A stretch of DNA of 64,000 nucleotides, from the NCBI RefSeq assembly GCF_028389875.1, contig NC_084702.1, positions 51,308,053-51,372,052 of the forward strand. Reading direction: 5' to 3'. The notes under the pieces are model-generated. The model saw only the letters and a list, made by a program, of their open reading frames with translations. It did not search any database and was not told the DNA's origin. Source of the DNA: Rhea pennata. Lineage: Eukaryota > Chordata > Aves > Rheiformes > Rheidae. Positions 25,101 to 38,224 of the stretch are shown here, piece by piece. Positions within the stretch are counted from its first letter, which is position 1. The number at the start of each line of letters is the position of its first letter. The position numbers and the translations under genes were made by a program.

Positions 25101-28100
25101 CATATGAAAGATAGCTACAAATAAGAACTAGATTAGTTATTTCCCCTTTTTCTTTCAAAATGAGATTATTAAAGGAATGGGAAAAGGTAGAATTTTAATT
25201 AAATGAAGAAAAATTGAGAGAATTTTTCTGAATAACTGTGAATTTAGGGTCCAACACATTTTGTAACATAACTCTTGGTATCCTAACCTGTTGCTGTTGA
25301 TTTTTGATAACACAGAGCAGCTGGAATCTCTTCAGGTCAGTCACAGCTTGGTTTTCTGCAGCAATTTTGGAAAGTCAATTCCTTCTTTAACAAAACCTTA
25401 TCTCACTGTTCTGTGCACGCACCAAAAACTTTGCAGTCATGGCAAAAGATAGAAAGAATACTCCTAAGACCATCATAAGTTTATAGATAAAGTGGTTTTC
25501 CTAGACAATAAAAGGAGTGCACAATTTATGAAATTCCAGTTCAGGACAAACTCACTCAGGAACCAATTTACTAATAACCCATAGTACAAATTACAGCTAT
25601 CTTCCTATTATAAAAGAAGCAAATCTCTGGATTCTGCAAGGTGATATAACTTGATTAAAACCAGAAGAAAAGAACAGTTTCAGATCGTTACATTTTTTTC
25701 TGTTTTCTTTCCTCTCTTGTAATTAAGACAGTTGTCAAACAATGTACATTCCTCTAGTTGCCTCACAATAGTGTGCCTGATTTTCACTTACAACAGCAAA
25801 CAAGGGGGCTGCCACCATGTGAGGGTGAGCTGGGTGGGGGCAGCAATGGCACATCTTCAATCACAAGAAGTCAGACCTTACAGGTTTTTTCGTGTTACAA
25901 GTAAATCCACACTTGAAGACTGTAAATCAATGTTCTTGCAGAATCAAGAGAATGAATTATTGGCAATTTAAGATCATATACCATCAGAATTTTTTAAAGT
26001 AATCCTGATGTAAATCAGAATTCCATAATGAAACTAGAGAAAGGGAAGACAAGAAGATATTTTCATATATGGAGGAAGGATATGCAAAATTAATTTACTT
26101 TTGCATAAAAAGTGATTTCTTCTGAGCTTTACAGAAAGCTTTAGGCCCTCCTTTCAGGAAACTGTGTGAACAAAATAGATGGGAGTTACTACTCTTTCTA
26201 AGGACTATATATGCATTTTTAGAGGCCTTTCATTGAACATGTAAAGAGGGTATATTAGGCAAAATACAGTATATACAACTGTACATAACAGGGGACTAGA
26301 AAAATCTGATAGTTATCTGACATCTGTAAAGCCTTTTTATCAATTTTAACCATTTAAATAAGAAGAAATGCAAGATAGCTAAATGTCATATTTTCAACTG
26401 GTTTTATATGCCATCTTGTGCTGGGTATTTTAAGAGGAAATCCATGCTTCTAGGGCAAACAGGTAAAATCTTAAAAGGCTGGGAAAAGAAAATTTCAAAG
26501 AGATGCTGAATAAGGAGAAATAAAATGAAACCAAAACAGTCCTTGACAAAATCAGTATAATCATGCAAACAAAAGCAAAGAAAACAATGTCCCCCCATAG
26601 AAGACTCACCAAAAAACCCCTCAAAATCCACAAAACCCAGGATAATAAGTTCTTTCCCTTTTCTAAAATCTCCTCTTAAAATTAAGATCCTCTTAAGATC
26701 CTAGCAAAATTCTTACTGATTTCCACTTCTTCCTAAAGACCATGCTATGAAGAGAGAAAAGCTCTCTATGGATATTATCTTGTAAGTTTTTGCTGCTATA
26801 CTTAGTTTACTTCCCAACTTTTCTGAAATTCAGCATTTCAAACACAATTCTCATGTCCAACTGACAAAAACAAAACATGCCCAATATCAAAGCAACTGAA
26901 ATCAAAATTCAGCTTGAAAACAGTTTCTGTTTCTGCTACTACTTTCAATTCTTTTCTTCCTCATCCCCAATCCATGCTGCAGTAGAACTCAGTGTCATAA
27001 TGGAAACTATTAAACAGGCTTATCTACAAAATCACTGTCATGGCTCCATAATAAAGTACTAGATCTGGCATTACCATTCTACATGTGCCAGCAACAGACA
27101 TATCCATAGCTAGTCCATCCTGCACAGCATAGAGACCCTTTTAATAATAGGTACTGATACTGTTTAAGTTCTTTTGAAAATCAGTTTTCAAAAGACAGAG
27201 TGTGACAGTGATGAAATCCCAATTAACTTCAGCGTATACTCTCAACAGTGTACACTTACATTTCCTTAAAGAAACCAAAGTCCTCTTTCTACAAGAAACT
27301 GCCTGGGAAGAAAGGCAAGAGAATAAAGGTAAGTCTAAAGAGCAGGTAAGAAACCTTAACAGAGAATGAAACTTCTTTATTGGTAAGCACTCTATTTTAT
27401 TCTTGCTTTCTTAACTTTCTTTGTGTTCTCAACCTTTCCAAATCTTGAATAAAGTTCAAGAGAAAGATCACAACTTACTGAAAGAAACTCCTAGGACATG
27501 TGTGATGAGTGCCATCTATGTAGATGCAGTACCATCACCTTTATTTTTATTCAAAGGCAAAAACTATTAGCTGCTATTTTTCTTTTTTCTGCCTGCTGAG
27601 TTGTAGACTGTCCAATAGAGAGTAGTTTTAGGCCATTCAATAAAATGAAAAGGAATAGAATACTTGTGGAAGTTCCAAAGTCATGAAGAGCTTTATATTA
27701 TATACTGGCATTACCCTCTGTATGTATAGTAAAACTGTCTCCTAGGCTTTCAAGGGGAAAATATTCTTCTTTTTGTGAAATCTGCACATAGGTCACTAAA
27801 ATCTCTTTTTCAAATATTCATTTGTAAACACCAGGCAAAGAAAAATACATTGAAAAGTAGCAGGTTTTGCTAGTATTATTCCTGGAATCTCACCACCATG
27901 CACATATTGAATGAGAAAAAGACCTATTGCATAATTTATTTCTCTGACCATCCTGAGGTACCTACATTGCTAGAGATGATGTGTTGGGAGAGTAGTATTT
28001 GAGAAGTACAATGTATCAGTTTTCTGGACAGCAAAAGGCCAGCATAAAGAATAACTCAGTGCCAGAATATGTGATCTATTAATCAGGTTATGTCTGCTTC

Positions 28101-30554
28101 AGATGCTTCAGTCAGCCTATATAATGCCTGGGTGATTCTTTGCACCTGCAGGGGGAAATTTACCCATAGAGTACCACAGAGCCACAATTAGATGTCCTCT
28201 GCAACTCAAATTAGCCTCAATGAATTATTTTGCTAATGAATTCAGTAAAGGAGGAAATGTAAGTATTTAGTGGCTGACAGCAGAAAGCACATGAATGAAA
28301 TCTCAGGTCCATAATGTCAAACCTAGCTCTCTGCCCAGATGCCAAATTTGAGCTCTGGAGCGATCCTAATGTCGCCATCCTACAGCAATACCCAGCAATC
28401 CTCAGTAGAATTCGTGCTCAATACAACACAAAAGATACCTACAGAAAGCATTCTAGTTCTTCATTGCTACCTAACACTACAGAAGTTGAAATGTCTGTAG
28501 AAAAACATCATGTGAAAATAGAAAAGAGTACTGTTATAGAGTTTTAGTAAAATAAAAAATACGGTATTAGCTCAAAAGTTTTTTCTTTGTCTCATTATAG
28601 AACCTTTTCCACCTATAATTTTCTATTATCTGTTTACAGAAATATTGTTAATATATTTAAAAAGCATTTTTCATACAGTGATTATTCTTTCCTTCCTACA
28701 TTTGCTAATAAAGATTATTACCGAGAAAGCCATAACCACTGAATAATCTAACCCTATCATAATGCATATACCACATAATGATCATAATACCTGCTGTGTC
28801 CAACACTTTCTCAGTGCCTAAGAGGTCCACCATGGAGATCAGCCGCAAATTTGAGAGAGAGAACTTATGCCACTGGAGGTTTGTATAAAACTGTCAGTGC
28901 TTTTGAGAACAGAAAAGCATTACCCTCTGTTTGTTAGGAAAACAAAGAAACCAAAGTAAAGAGCCCTAATACAGTTTTTCTTTTTATGTGTTAGTTCTGT
29001 TAGTTAGGTTTATTCATTATCTCCAGCTGACTTGATTATATTCCCTGCACATTATGGAAAACCGAAGTGGGAAAGGCATAATTTTTGAAGACAGAAAGGA
29101 TGGTTTTGCATACCACTGACTTTTTCTTGCAATACAATATGTCTTAAGATCAGATGTAGCCTTAATCTAAATGGTGGGGGCTGCATTTCCACAGCTGCAT
29201 GATGTGATTTGAGAGGAGACTACAGCCCAATTAGCCTTTCCTTCCTCCTCCCGCTCTCTTGCCCCTACAATAAATGTGTACTTTATCAAATAGTCTGTAG
29301 AACTGCTGATACACAAAACCCTACTTTCCTACTGTATTTTCTCTGCTATAATATTGTCCTTGTACAGCTGCACCATCCTAGTTTTATGCCCCTTCCCTGC
29401 ACAGTTGGCCTTCAGAAAGGAAAAACTGTCAGACACAAAGCTGGTTGCCAAAGTGAGATTTTTACAACCCTGTGGGAGTACCTGTGATGTAGCTATGCAA
29501 ACTTTTTCAGTTTGAGAACTCTTCTGGGCAGCGACTGCCTTCCATTCTATGTACCCAGTACCCAGTGCAACTATGGTCTTAATTAACAATTATTAGTAAT
29601 TATTACTAAAAACAATTCAGATTAATTCTGAAAAGCTTACTATCTATCTTTGCTTTTATAGTTTGCTATACTTGAATTATCATATTTCAGTGCATTCTAT
29701 ATGGTAGCATACGGTAATGAAAAATATGTTACTACAGAAGAATAATACCTGACTTATATTCTACTACATTTTTATTTTTTTGGTCCTAAGATACAGGTTT
29801 TATCATCAATTAAAAATCAGCTCAGTCAACCAAGTAAAAACAAAAATGTAGGAAATATAAGTTACTCATTATCATTGTTGCCATATACATTTAGAAAATG
29901 TATAGATATTAATTGTAATATTGTTTAGCAGTCTGCCAGGGGATGAAAGTTTCATTTAGTTCTGGCTGCAAATGAAATACTGTAGAATGTAAGTAATTCA
30001 TGTAAAACCTTAAGACAAATATTTTAGTCAGAAACTCTTCAAAATTAATTGCAGAAATTGTAATGCTTTCTTTTGTACTAACTAAACAAACTATGTCCGC
30101 ATTTTTCAGATGGCACACATTTTGTAGTCACTGACAATTAACAGTATATTTGAAAGCTTTAGATACCTTTTTATAATTTAGAAAAATATCATGGAATATC
30201 TAAACTGCTATAGCTAATCATTCTTCTCAAAGAAGATGCCACTTCAAAGGAACACTACAGAATAATTACGTCTGGTTTCCCATCGCTCTCCCCAAATGAT
30301 ATTTAGCCTAATATTTACCCCCAAAATAATGTTTGGGTTTTTTTTATCATTTCTACATGAAATATATTTAAAGAAATGCTATAATTGTTTTTCGGAGTTT
30401 TACTTTGGTTTTGCCCCTTTATTTATAGTACATATAGAAGACTGAAAAATGTTATCTCCCTATTAATTATATATTTTATTTCATTTAGCAAACTCTGAAA
30501 TGTCTGTCTCATTGTTTTTATTCTATTTGTTCATTTATCTTGTGCAGCAAGTAT
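19155..30554. other. Gene desert
   Basis: AT-rich with no supported exon, RNA gene or clear transposon. The slightly GC-richer patch at 24.4-24.8 kb holds a 14-base direct repeat (GGCTAAAATAGAGT near 24684 and 24798). All ORFs are under 93 codons and unrecognised. Confidence 0.5.
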
Positions 30555-30690
30555 TATCCCACAGTTAAAGTACTGGATTGAGTTTAAGGTCATTTTCTGA
30601 AACATCTATGGACTTTTGCATGACCTTGGACGAGCTACTTAATGATCATATCTTAGTGCTTTCATTCCTGTTTGTAACACAGAAAAATGC
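30555..30690 (+). mobile_element. MIR/CORE-SINE-like relic
   Basis: Contains AAAGTACTGGATTGAG near 30567, TGCATGACCTTGGACGAGCT near 30618-30637, a C/T-rich segment and TTTGTAACACAGAAAAATG. This follows the order of MIR-class SINEs (ACTGGACTGGGAGTC, then TGTGTGACCTTGGGCAAGTC, then CTGTAAAATGG). Strongly diverged, consistent with an old amniote insertion. Confidence 0.6.
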
Positions 30691-31479
30691 AATATATCCC
30701 AATTTTATTGCAATATTCTAAGAATAAACGCATAAATATTTGTAAGCTTCTCTGCTGTTATTTGATCTGCGCATTCACAGAGAGGGACAATGCAAATGCC
30801 AAATGCACTAGTAAATGAAACAGCAAATGACATAGTAATTATCATCTTGCCATTTTTATTGGTGGTGATGTCAACACACCTCTGAAAAAGTTTCTCACCA
30901 ACATTAATTCATCTTGGGGCCCTATTCTGCTAAATTGGTGCTGTAGTATAGTTTTGGAAAGACATTAGTCCACACGAAGTCTTCTCTTAGGAGGGAAGTA
31001 AAATTCAGACCTTGACAACCTAGATCTCATGACTAGATCAGTAAGTAGGTCAATCATTTTTCCTGTCCTTTGAAAATTCTTGAGATTTCCTCCTTCCTCA
31101 TAAAGGCAAATACAGGTTTGAGACGGGCAAGAAACTAAAGACAGTTTGAGTATGGCATCAAATCTAAATGAATTTTGAGTTTTCAGTAAAACTGATGGGA
31201 TCTAGCACGAAAACAAAGACAGGATGGCTAATGTGCCTTGCTACACACAAGGTACAAGTAAAAATAAAATATCATTATATGTTAAAATGCGCATCCTTCT
31301 CCATCCCAAAATAATTTGTACATAAAACTGCAAGTTCAGTAGCCAGGATTTTTTTCTGAATGAATCTACTGATACAAGGCAGGACTTTATGACAAGAGGA
31401 GAGAAAGTCTAGCACAAATACTTAGAAAGAAGTGTTCCAAGAGTATGCTAGGCAATTTATTATTTCCTCATTCAAAATT
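30691..31479. other. Gene desert
   Basis: AT-rich, between the MIR-like relic and the CR1 relic; nothing further recognised. Confidence 0.55.
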
Positions 31480-32790
31480 TAAGACAAGAAAGGTAAGTGG
31501 AAAAAAAGATCCAATGCAACATAAGATTATCAATATACATTATGCTGAACTAACCTAACATCTTTCATTAATCACCAATTGCCTGGACAAAGGAATCACA
31601 GTTGATTTCATTTGCATATGGAATCTAGTAAAGTATTTCATATGATATAAAATGGAAACTTAAAATGGAAAGGATGAGGATTAATACAAAGATAGTTAAT
31701 GGACAATAGTTTAGTGATGAAAAGGTGTCAAACAGATGGGAATTTATTAGCAGACTTCCTTGGGACTAATCTCTTCTAATATTTCCATTAGTGACCTTGT
31801 CAAAAAAAATCAGAGTATGTCAAATACACTTGCTAAGGATAGAATTAGTTTAGATAGTTTAGAATATGAGGCAGAATATTCAACATCATTCAGCATAAGA
31901 ATCAAACAACATCCCTCCACAGTCAATTGAGGTAAAGAGAAAGGGTTTTGAGAAGATGGTCCAGAGTGGGATTTCAGCTTACATCTTCAAAACACCTCCT
32001 GGAGAATATGCTTTGCTGGAAAAAATCTTGTTTCCTAACCTAGCAGGTAAGTTAGATGATGTTGCATTATTGAGGTTGAAAAAGTTCAGGATATCATGCA
32101 GGTAAAACCAGATGATCTTGAGGGACAGAATAAGAGAGCAAACATGTTATTTATAGAAGTACAAAGTCAAGTGTTTACCTATTAATCAGAATTTGTGCTA
32201 CGAACTTTGAGTCCACCTTGAAAATGACAAGGAAAAACAAAATGTAAAAAACAACACTTGAGGTCACTTGTTGACTGTAGGATGACTGTGATCTAATGAA
32301 TGCACCACATTAAAAAACAAACACAATCTAAGTATGTATCAGGAAGACTTCCTTCAGCAGAGAGAGGGAAGCGTTAATCCAGAGCTATGCTAAGATGTGG
32401 ACCAGGATCTCACATACAGTTCTGATCAAAGGAAAGGAACTCAGAATGGATCTAGTGAAGAGAAGGTATATTTGAATGGTCTGAGAGATAGAGTCTGTCT
32501 TACAGAAAACTGAAAGTGCTTATGGTAAACAAAGTGTGGGCTACGGAGAAGGGAGAAAAACTGTTTAGGTTAATGAACTATGCTGCTACAAAACCAAATG
32601 TTCTTAAACTGGCCATGAACAAAAGAAGATTGAAAGTGGTTACTGACCTTTAGGACCACAGATTCTAGGACAACCTTCCACTAGGAGTACTGCGTTCAAA
32701 CAGTCTCTCAAGGTTTAAGATGGAACCTGAAACTTATGAAGCTTACATGACAGTGGTGAATGGGGTAGCATGCACAGCTACGTCAGTCAT
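31480..32790 (+). mobile_element. Ancient decayed CR1-type LINE
   Basis: Long nucleotide resemblance to CR1 reverse transcriptase sequence, in order: the segment coding CTGGACAAAGGA-(A/T)CACAGTTGA near 31582; GGGACTAATCT near 31761 followed by the TTTCCATTAGTGAC block (31779-31792); AAACACAATCTAAGTATGTA near 32319-32338; GAGAGAGGGAAGCGTTAAT near 32360; and AACTGGCCA near 32608. Every frame is interrupted. The order and spacing fit one insertion of more than 1 kb with indels, much older than the copy at 37.7 kb. Confidence 0.75.
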
Positions 32791-35649
32791 GATCTTCAGT
32801 ATTACCTTTCTAGGACAGAATATTAAAGCCAATGGCATTAAGCCACAAATCACCACTTGGGAATACAGTCTTGAGAATCAAGATTGCTGCATGGACACAT
32901 ACGGGTAATAGAAGGTGGCAATTATACAGAGATTTTAGGTAGTCTCTGTAGTAATACTCCATAGAATCTGTAATACAGAGGAATAGAAGTCTTATTCCTG
33001 TAACCTCTATAACAGCAAAGAGACTACCTGCCGGGCTACATTTAGATAATTTATTATTGGATGCTCTTGGTATGCAGCACACACAAACTGTACAGTACTT
33101 GAGCTAATAAAATAACTGTTCCTAATGGCATGTTATGAACAACAGATGTCAGTTATGGACAGAGAAGATGCTCTCTGTGCTCAGAGACTAAGTATTTTTG
33201 TGGCATTTTGTAGTTTTCCTTGGTAACAAGGTACTGATGTTGCTCTGCTCTTCAAAACTGTTTTACGTATGTGCAGTGGCTGAGCGCTGTTTAAAAAGAA
33301 CAATTAGGATGGACTGACTAGGGTTCCTGCCTCTCTGTTTGCCTCTCCTTACTTATTCTTTCTATATTATGTTCACAGAGAAAATATCTAAGTAACTAAA
33401 CTACTTCAGCTTAACTAGTTTGCACTGCTAAAAGAATGGTCCACATTTTGTATCCTTGATCACATTTTTGTTACCCTCTTGAATTTACAGCTTTAAATCA
33501 GGAAGGTGTGGGAGAAGAAAAATCAGTTGGTTATAATTTCTCTGCTTCGATAATTTAATTCATTATGTGATGGGAGAAAAAATAAACTGTGAAATATATC
33601 CCTAGACACACCTCAAAATAGCAGTATCTTCTTTTTCTTAAAAGGAATGGAACTTCAAGAGAGGTGATTTGGAGAGCTGTATCTGCTGTGTGCTTATAAT
33701 TTCCAGTAGAATCAACAGAAGCTGGCGGGATATAGGTTTACTGCCTTATGCCTTGCATTTCCATCTAGAATAAATTTAAATGGTCCAGATACTTGAGAAA
33801 TTGGATTTTAATCTAGATTGTCCATGTAACTCACAGCTGGTTTAATTGAAACTCAGTATCTAGTAAGCCAAAAAGTATTTCAGAAGATGAATCTTCAAGA
33901 TAACAGCGAAAAGCATTCATGGAATAATGGGTTCAAAGGGGCTCTTCCAAGTATAAACCCAGCTCCAAATCTTTTCTTTATAGATTTGATGAGACTGCTC
34001 TCTTCTCAGAAGTATTTATTACTTAAAAAATAATACACAACAAGAATAAACTCAACGGTTTTATATTCTAATTTACTGAAAATAATACATGTAGTAGCAG
34101 ACTGAAAAAAGAATCTTGTGAATGATATAGTTCATTTTTTTCAGAGAAAAGAATAACATACTATTATAAGAACAAAAAGATCTTCAAGTGCAAGTTCTTT
34201 GTCATCATCATTTTGCCTTTGTATTAGTACCACGGTATTCTACACTAGTAGCACTGAGACTGTCATGCCATTGTAAATAGTTCTATGTTCCTGCTATTTC
34301 TACTGTTTGATGCAGCAACAGGATTTTTCTTTTTTTGTAAAAAAAATGAGGACTGGTTCTAAACCATAACTGAGATGAAGCACTACTTGTGCTACCAATT
34401 AAATCATCTCAAATAAAGAATGGGTCAATGTTCTTACAAGTTTTAGAGTAGCTTCAGTATGATACTTGTAATATTCTTCCCCTTGGAGCCCTTTTTACAA
34501 TGTCTTTCAAGTTAATTTCCTATGACTCTGAAACACCACAGTGTAGTATGTGATACCACAATACCATACTATTCTGATAGTAGTAGTTTGTAGTAGTTTG
34601 TAGGCACAAAACTCACAAAAGTCTCTTACCAAAAGTGGTAACACATATCTAAAACTTCCTGATAAGGTCTGGTGTTATTTTTGAAGGAACAAAAGAAAAC
34701 TTTATTGGTTTAATACCTGCTTATGCCGAGAAAAATTCTTTTATAGGTGGCATTTTTCTTCCTATAAATAAATAGCCATAAATCACATGGAGTTATTATG
34801 TGACTATCTCTTATTACTGAAAGACCCTGTCATCTCATTTTCTGCAAACAGCTATGAAACAGAAGACCACAGACATACATGAGGATTCTATGAATATTTC
34901 CGTATATATTTTAAAGGAATACTTTACTCAACTTCAATTTGCTTATCTAAAGGAAAAAATATCATGATTTAAGTTTTCCACACTGAAGCAAATGGATAAA
35001 TTTTGAAACAGGAAATCCTCATGCACAGAATACGGCAGAAGTTTTTTAGATCCAACCTTCCTCTTTGGCATACATGCAAAGGAATTATAATTTTAAACCA
35101 GATATGTCTGTTGTGAGCTTTGGAATCAAACATCATTTAATGTATCTTCATTTTCAAATCCCTGAATAAAGCATATTTTGATGATCACTTTGATATTTTT
35201 TTCATTTCAGGAGTAGTTTAGAATTCTGGTGTTACCACAGAAATAAATCACAAACCTTGAATTACGATCTGACATAAACCCAAGCCTGAATTATGTTTGA
35301 ATATGTGTTTTGGTTCAGAATCTTCATTAAGCATCCCAGAAAACTCAGAGCCCAATATACTAAACAGAATCAAACGACTGTGATTGCCATCATGAGGAGA
35401 AAAGTATGTTACACCTAAAAATGAAATGCATAGTATTTCCAATATGTTCCAATTGCGGAACATATCTCATAACTTGCAAAAATTACTATAAAAAATCAAG
35501 AATGTTGCCTTCCAACACCACATGCTCTGACGCAAAGTACGTTGACAAACATTCTTTAATACTAACCTTGTAGAAAACTACCTTTCTACCATGCATACAA
35601 GACACTAGTGTACTATCTTAGTTACATGGCAACAAGTATGACCACAAAA
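32791..35649. other. Gene desert between two CR1 relics
   Basis: AT-rich. A short TAGTAGTTTG duplication lies near 34580-34602. No gene is supported. Confidence 0.55.
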
Positions 35650-36385
35650 CTATAGGGTTAGAGAAAATTTTAAGAGTTCGCCTAATCTACCTCACTGCCC
35701 AAGGTAAATCAACTCAATCTGTGCTATTTGTAATAACAGCCTAGTGATGGAAACATCTTTTCTTCAGCAATCCTAAACTTTAACCTCAGTCTAAACTGAG
35801 TTTTCCTTTCTACAGTTATAGACCAATACACCTTGTCCTGTCCTTCAAAGACATAGCTGGCTTGCTGTCTATGACAGATTTTCCTCCTCAGATTTCTTTT
35901 CTCTTCTCTACTCTAAGGAACTCCAATCTTTGTAAGCCCATGAGAATGTTAATCGTTCTTGTTTCTTTCTTTTAGATACTTAAATAGGACCAAAGTATTC
36001 TAGAAGTGCCTAAAACTGGGAACAGTGGTCCAGCCTTACATGTGGTATGCAGAACAGAAGGATAATATTCAGAATTAGACAACATATGCAACAGCCTGAG
36101 ATTGGTTCATATTCGGTTATTTCAAAGAATAGCTACCTAGTCAGATGCTTCTCATCTTATATTTGTGCAGTTGACCCTGCATAGCTGTATTCTGCACTTT
36201 CAGATAATTTTCTAAAAAAATACTTTAAGCCTAATCCTGTAGTTGTAGACGTTCTCACACTGCTGTTTAATGTAAGTGTAACATTTGTACTCATACTACA
36301 TCATCCATGTCACAATATTGAAGAGTACTAGACACAGAACAGACAACAGATGGCTACAGAACCCCACACTGCACTTCGTCTGATT
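35650..36385 (-). mobile_element. Ancient decayed CR1-type LINE, antisense
   Basis: The plus strand resembles the complement of a CR1 3' region: CTGCCCAAGG near 35696, TCAACTCAATCTGTGCTATT at 35710-35729, CTTGTCCTGTCCTTC near 35832, TTCTTTTCTCTTCTC near 35893, AACTGGGAACAGTGGTCCAG near 36015-36034, and ACCCCACACTG near 36361. Heavily diverged; the boundaries are approximate. Confidence 0.7.
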
Positions 36386-37206
36386 TGCCTGACCATTTTG
36401 AAACACATATTTTTCAAATTCTCCACTTGTTTTCTTTGTATATTTGCAAAGAAACTATAAAAGCATTTGCCAGCCTCTATCAGATTCCTTCATGTCACAA
36501 TTATTTCTTCCACTTAGTTTGGCTCAGGCATTTTAACTTAACAGGGATCCAGTTCCTTCATTTCAGCATATCCTACAGACAAGAAAGAAGAAAATGGTTT
36601 CTTGTCCAATCTAATGCAATAAAGCAATTACATAGAAGAAAGGCTCTTAACACCACCTATAGAGCACCGAACTCTGTGAAGAGCTAGTTCAGAATACTAC
36701 CAAAGTCTAACAAAGAACTACTTTTGGAATACTGTAGACCATGAAGTTGATGGGAGACGTTGGTCTGATGATGCAGATGGCACATGGCATTGGCATGTGG
36801 GACTTTTTAGTGCTTTGAAAAGTATTCATTCTTCAGGCACTCAGAACAAGAGAGACAGGGAGAATACCCTAGTTAAAACATGTTTACAGTGAAGGTAGAG
36901 AAAAGACGGAAAGATTTGGTCCCTCGTAGTTGAAAGAACATGAGCTGCTGTGACTGAAAGAATCTCTTCATTTCTTGACCAGAATTTTACAAATCTTCTT
37001 TATTTCATATTATCCTTTCTTCATCTTTGAGGAAAAAAAAAGACAAATGGCTGACAAGCATCTTATTTCAATGAAAGAGTGGTGTGGAAAGAAAGTCATC
37101 TTATCTTCTTTCTTCTTTGCAAAAATGACTGCCCTTTGACAAAGGAGATACAAGAGAAGGAGGGAGAAGGAAACATGCCAAATAAGCAAACAAGCCAACC
37201 CTAAAG
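36386..37206. other. Gene desert
   Basis: AT-rich. May contain further decay products of the adjacent antisense CR1. The 100-codon ORF at 36385-36687 is unrecognised. Confidence 0.5.
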
Positions 37207-37340
37207 TATCATAGAATCATAAGGTTGGAAGGGACCTCTGGAGATCATCTAGTCCAACCCTCAGTATAGTTCCATTCGAGGACTGAACCCATAACCTTGC
37301 CATTAGCAGCACCACGCTCTTAACAACTGAGCTAAACCTG
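37207..37340 (-). mobile_element. tRNA-Ile-derived SINE with CR1 3' tail
   Basis: On the minus strand the element begins with a tRNA-like head: TTAGCTCAGTTGTTAAGAGC (A-box region), GTGGTGCT, then GGGTTCAGTCC (B-box region). These follow vertebrate tRNA-Ile closely. It is joined to a tail that reads GACTAGATGATCTCCAGAGG and ends GATTCTATGATA, the standard CR1 LINE 3' end. Fusion of a pol III head to a LINE tail defines a SINE moved in trans by CR1. It recalls the songbird TguSINE1 type; the family name is from memory. Confidence 0.85.
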
Positions 37341-37667
37341 CAGTAGTAAGGGAAATTATGGCAGTAGTTGGAAATTACTATCCAATCTTTTAAATAGCTA
37401 CACAAACTAAACAGGACAGGTCAGGATTTGTCTCTCAATGAAGGCTTCTGGATAAGATGAGATACAAAACTACAGATATAGGAACATTTTCAACTCAGAA
37501 GTTTACTTTCTTTTAGGAACTCAGCTCTGCATAGAAATTATGCAATTGCAACACTATAGATTATTTATGTATTAAGGAACAATGTAAAATATAATGTAAA
37601 CATCATAAAGCAGTTAAATTAGTTTAAATGTGGCATATAAGAATGTTGTATGTAAGAAAGAAGTTTT
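37341..37667. other. Spacer between the SINE and the CR1 copy
   Basis: AT-rich, with no recognised feature. Separates two oppositely oriented elements that share a tail. Confidence 0.6.
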
Positions 37668-38224
37668 AGGAAGACTGTTGCCAGTAGGTCAAGGGAGGTG
37701 ATCCTGCCCCTCTACTCAGCCCTGGGAAGGCCTTATCTCAAGTACTGTGTCCAGTTCTGGGCTCCCCAGGACAAGAGAGACATGGAGCTACTGGGGAGAG
37801 TCCAGCGTAGGGCTACAAAGATGATCAGAGGGCTGGAGCATCTGCGAGAGCTGGGCCTCTTTAGCCTTGAGAAGACAAGACTGATGGGGGATCTTATCAA
37901 GGTGTATAAGTACCTGAAAGGAGGGTGTCAAGGGGACGGGGACAAACTCTTTTCAGTTGTCCCATGCAAAAGGACTAGAGACAACAGGCATAAATTGAAC
38001 CACAGGAAGTTCTGCCTGAATGTGAGGGGGAATTTCTTTACTGTGAGAGTGACAGAGCACTGGACCAGGTTGCCCAGAGAGGCTGTGGAGTCTCCTTCTC
38101 TGGAGATCTTCAAGGCCCGCCTGGATGCAACCCTGTCTAACACGCTTGAGCAGAGAGGTTGGACTAGATGATCTCCAGAGGCCCCTTCCAACCTCAACCA
38201 TTCTGTGATTATGTAATTCTGTGA
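37668..38224 (+). mobile_element. CR1 LINE, 5'-truncated 3' end
   Basis: The frame from 37698 to 38171 encodes the C-terminal part of a CR1 reverse transcriptase ORF2 ([36 protein letters not shown]). A short UTR with GACTAGATGATCTCCAGAGG and an ATTCTGTG-type terminal repeat follows. It begins mid-ORF, the usual CR1 5' truncation. The frame is still open for 157 codons, so the copy is fairly young, but relative to the usual CR1 sequence about six codons are missing between GLEHL and RELGLFS. The catalytic reverse transcriptase core and endonuclease are absent, so it is not autonomous. Confidence 0.93.

Noticed and set aside
37261..37340. Functional tRNA-Ile gene
   Set aside because: The cloverleaf is degraded (altered acceptor stem and inserted bases in the anticodon region) and the head is fused to a CR1 tail, so it is a SINE.
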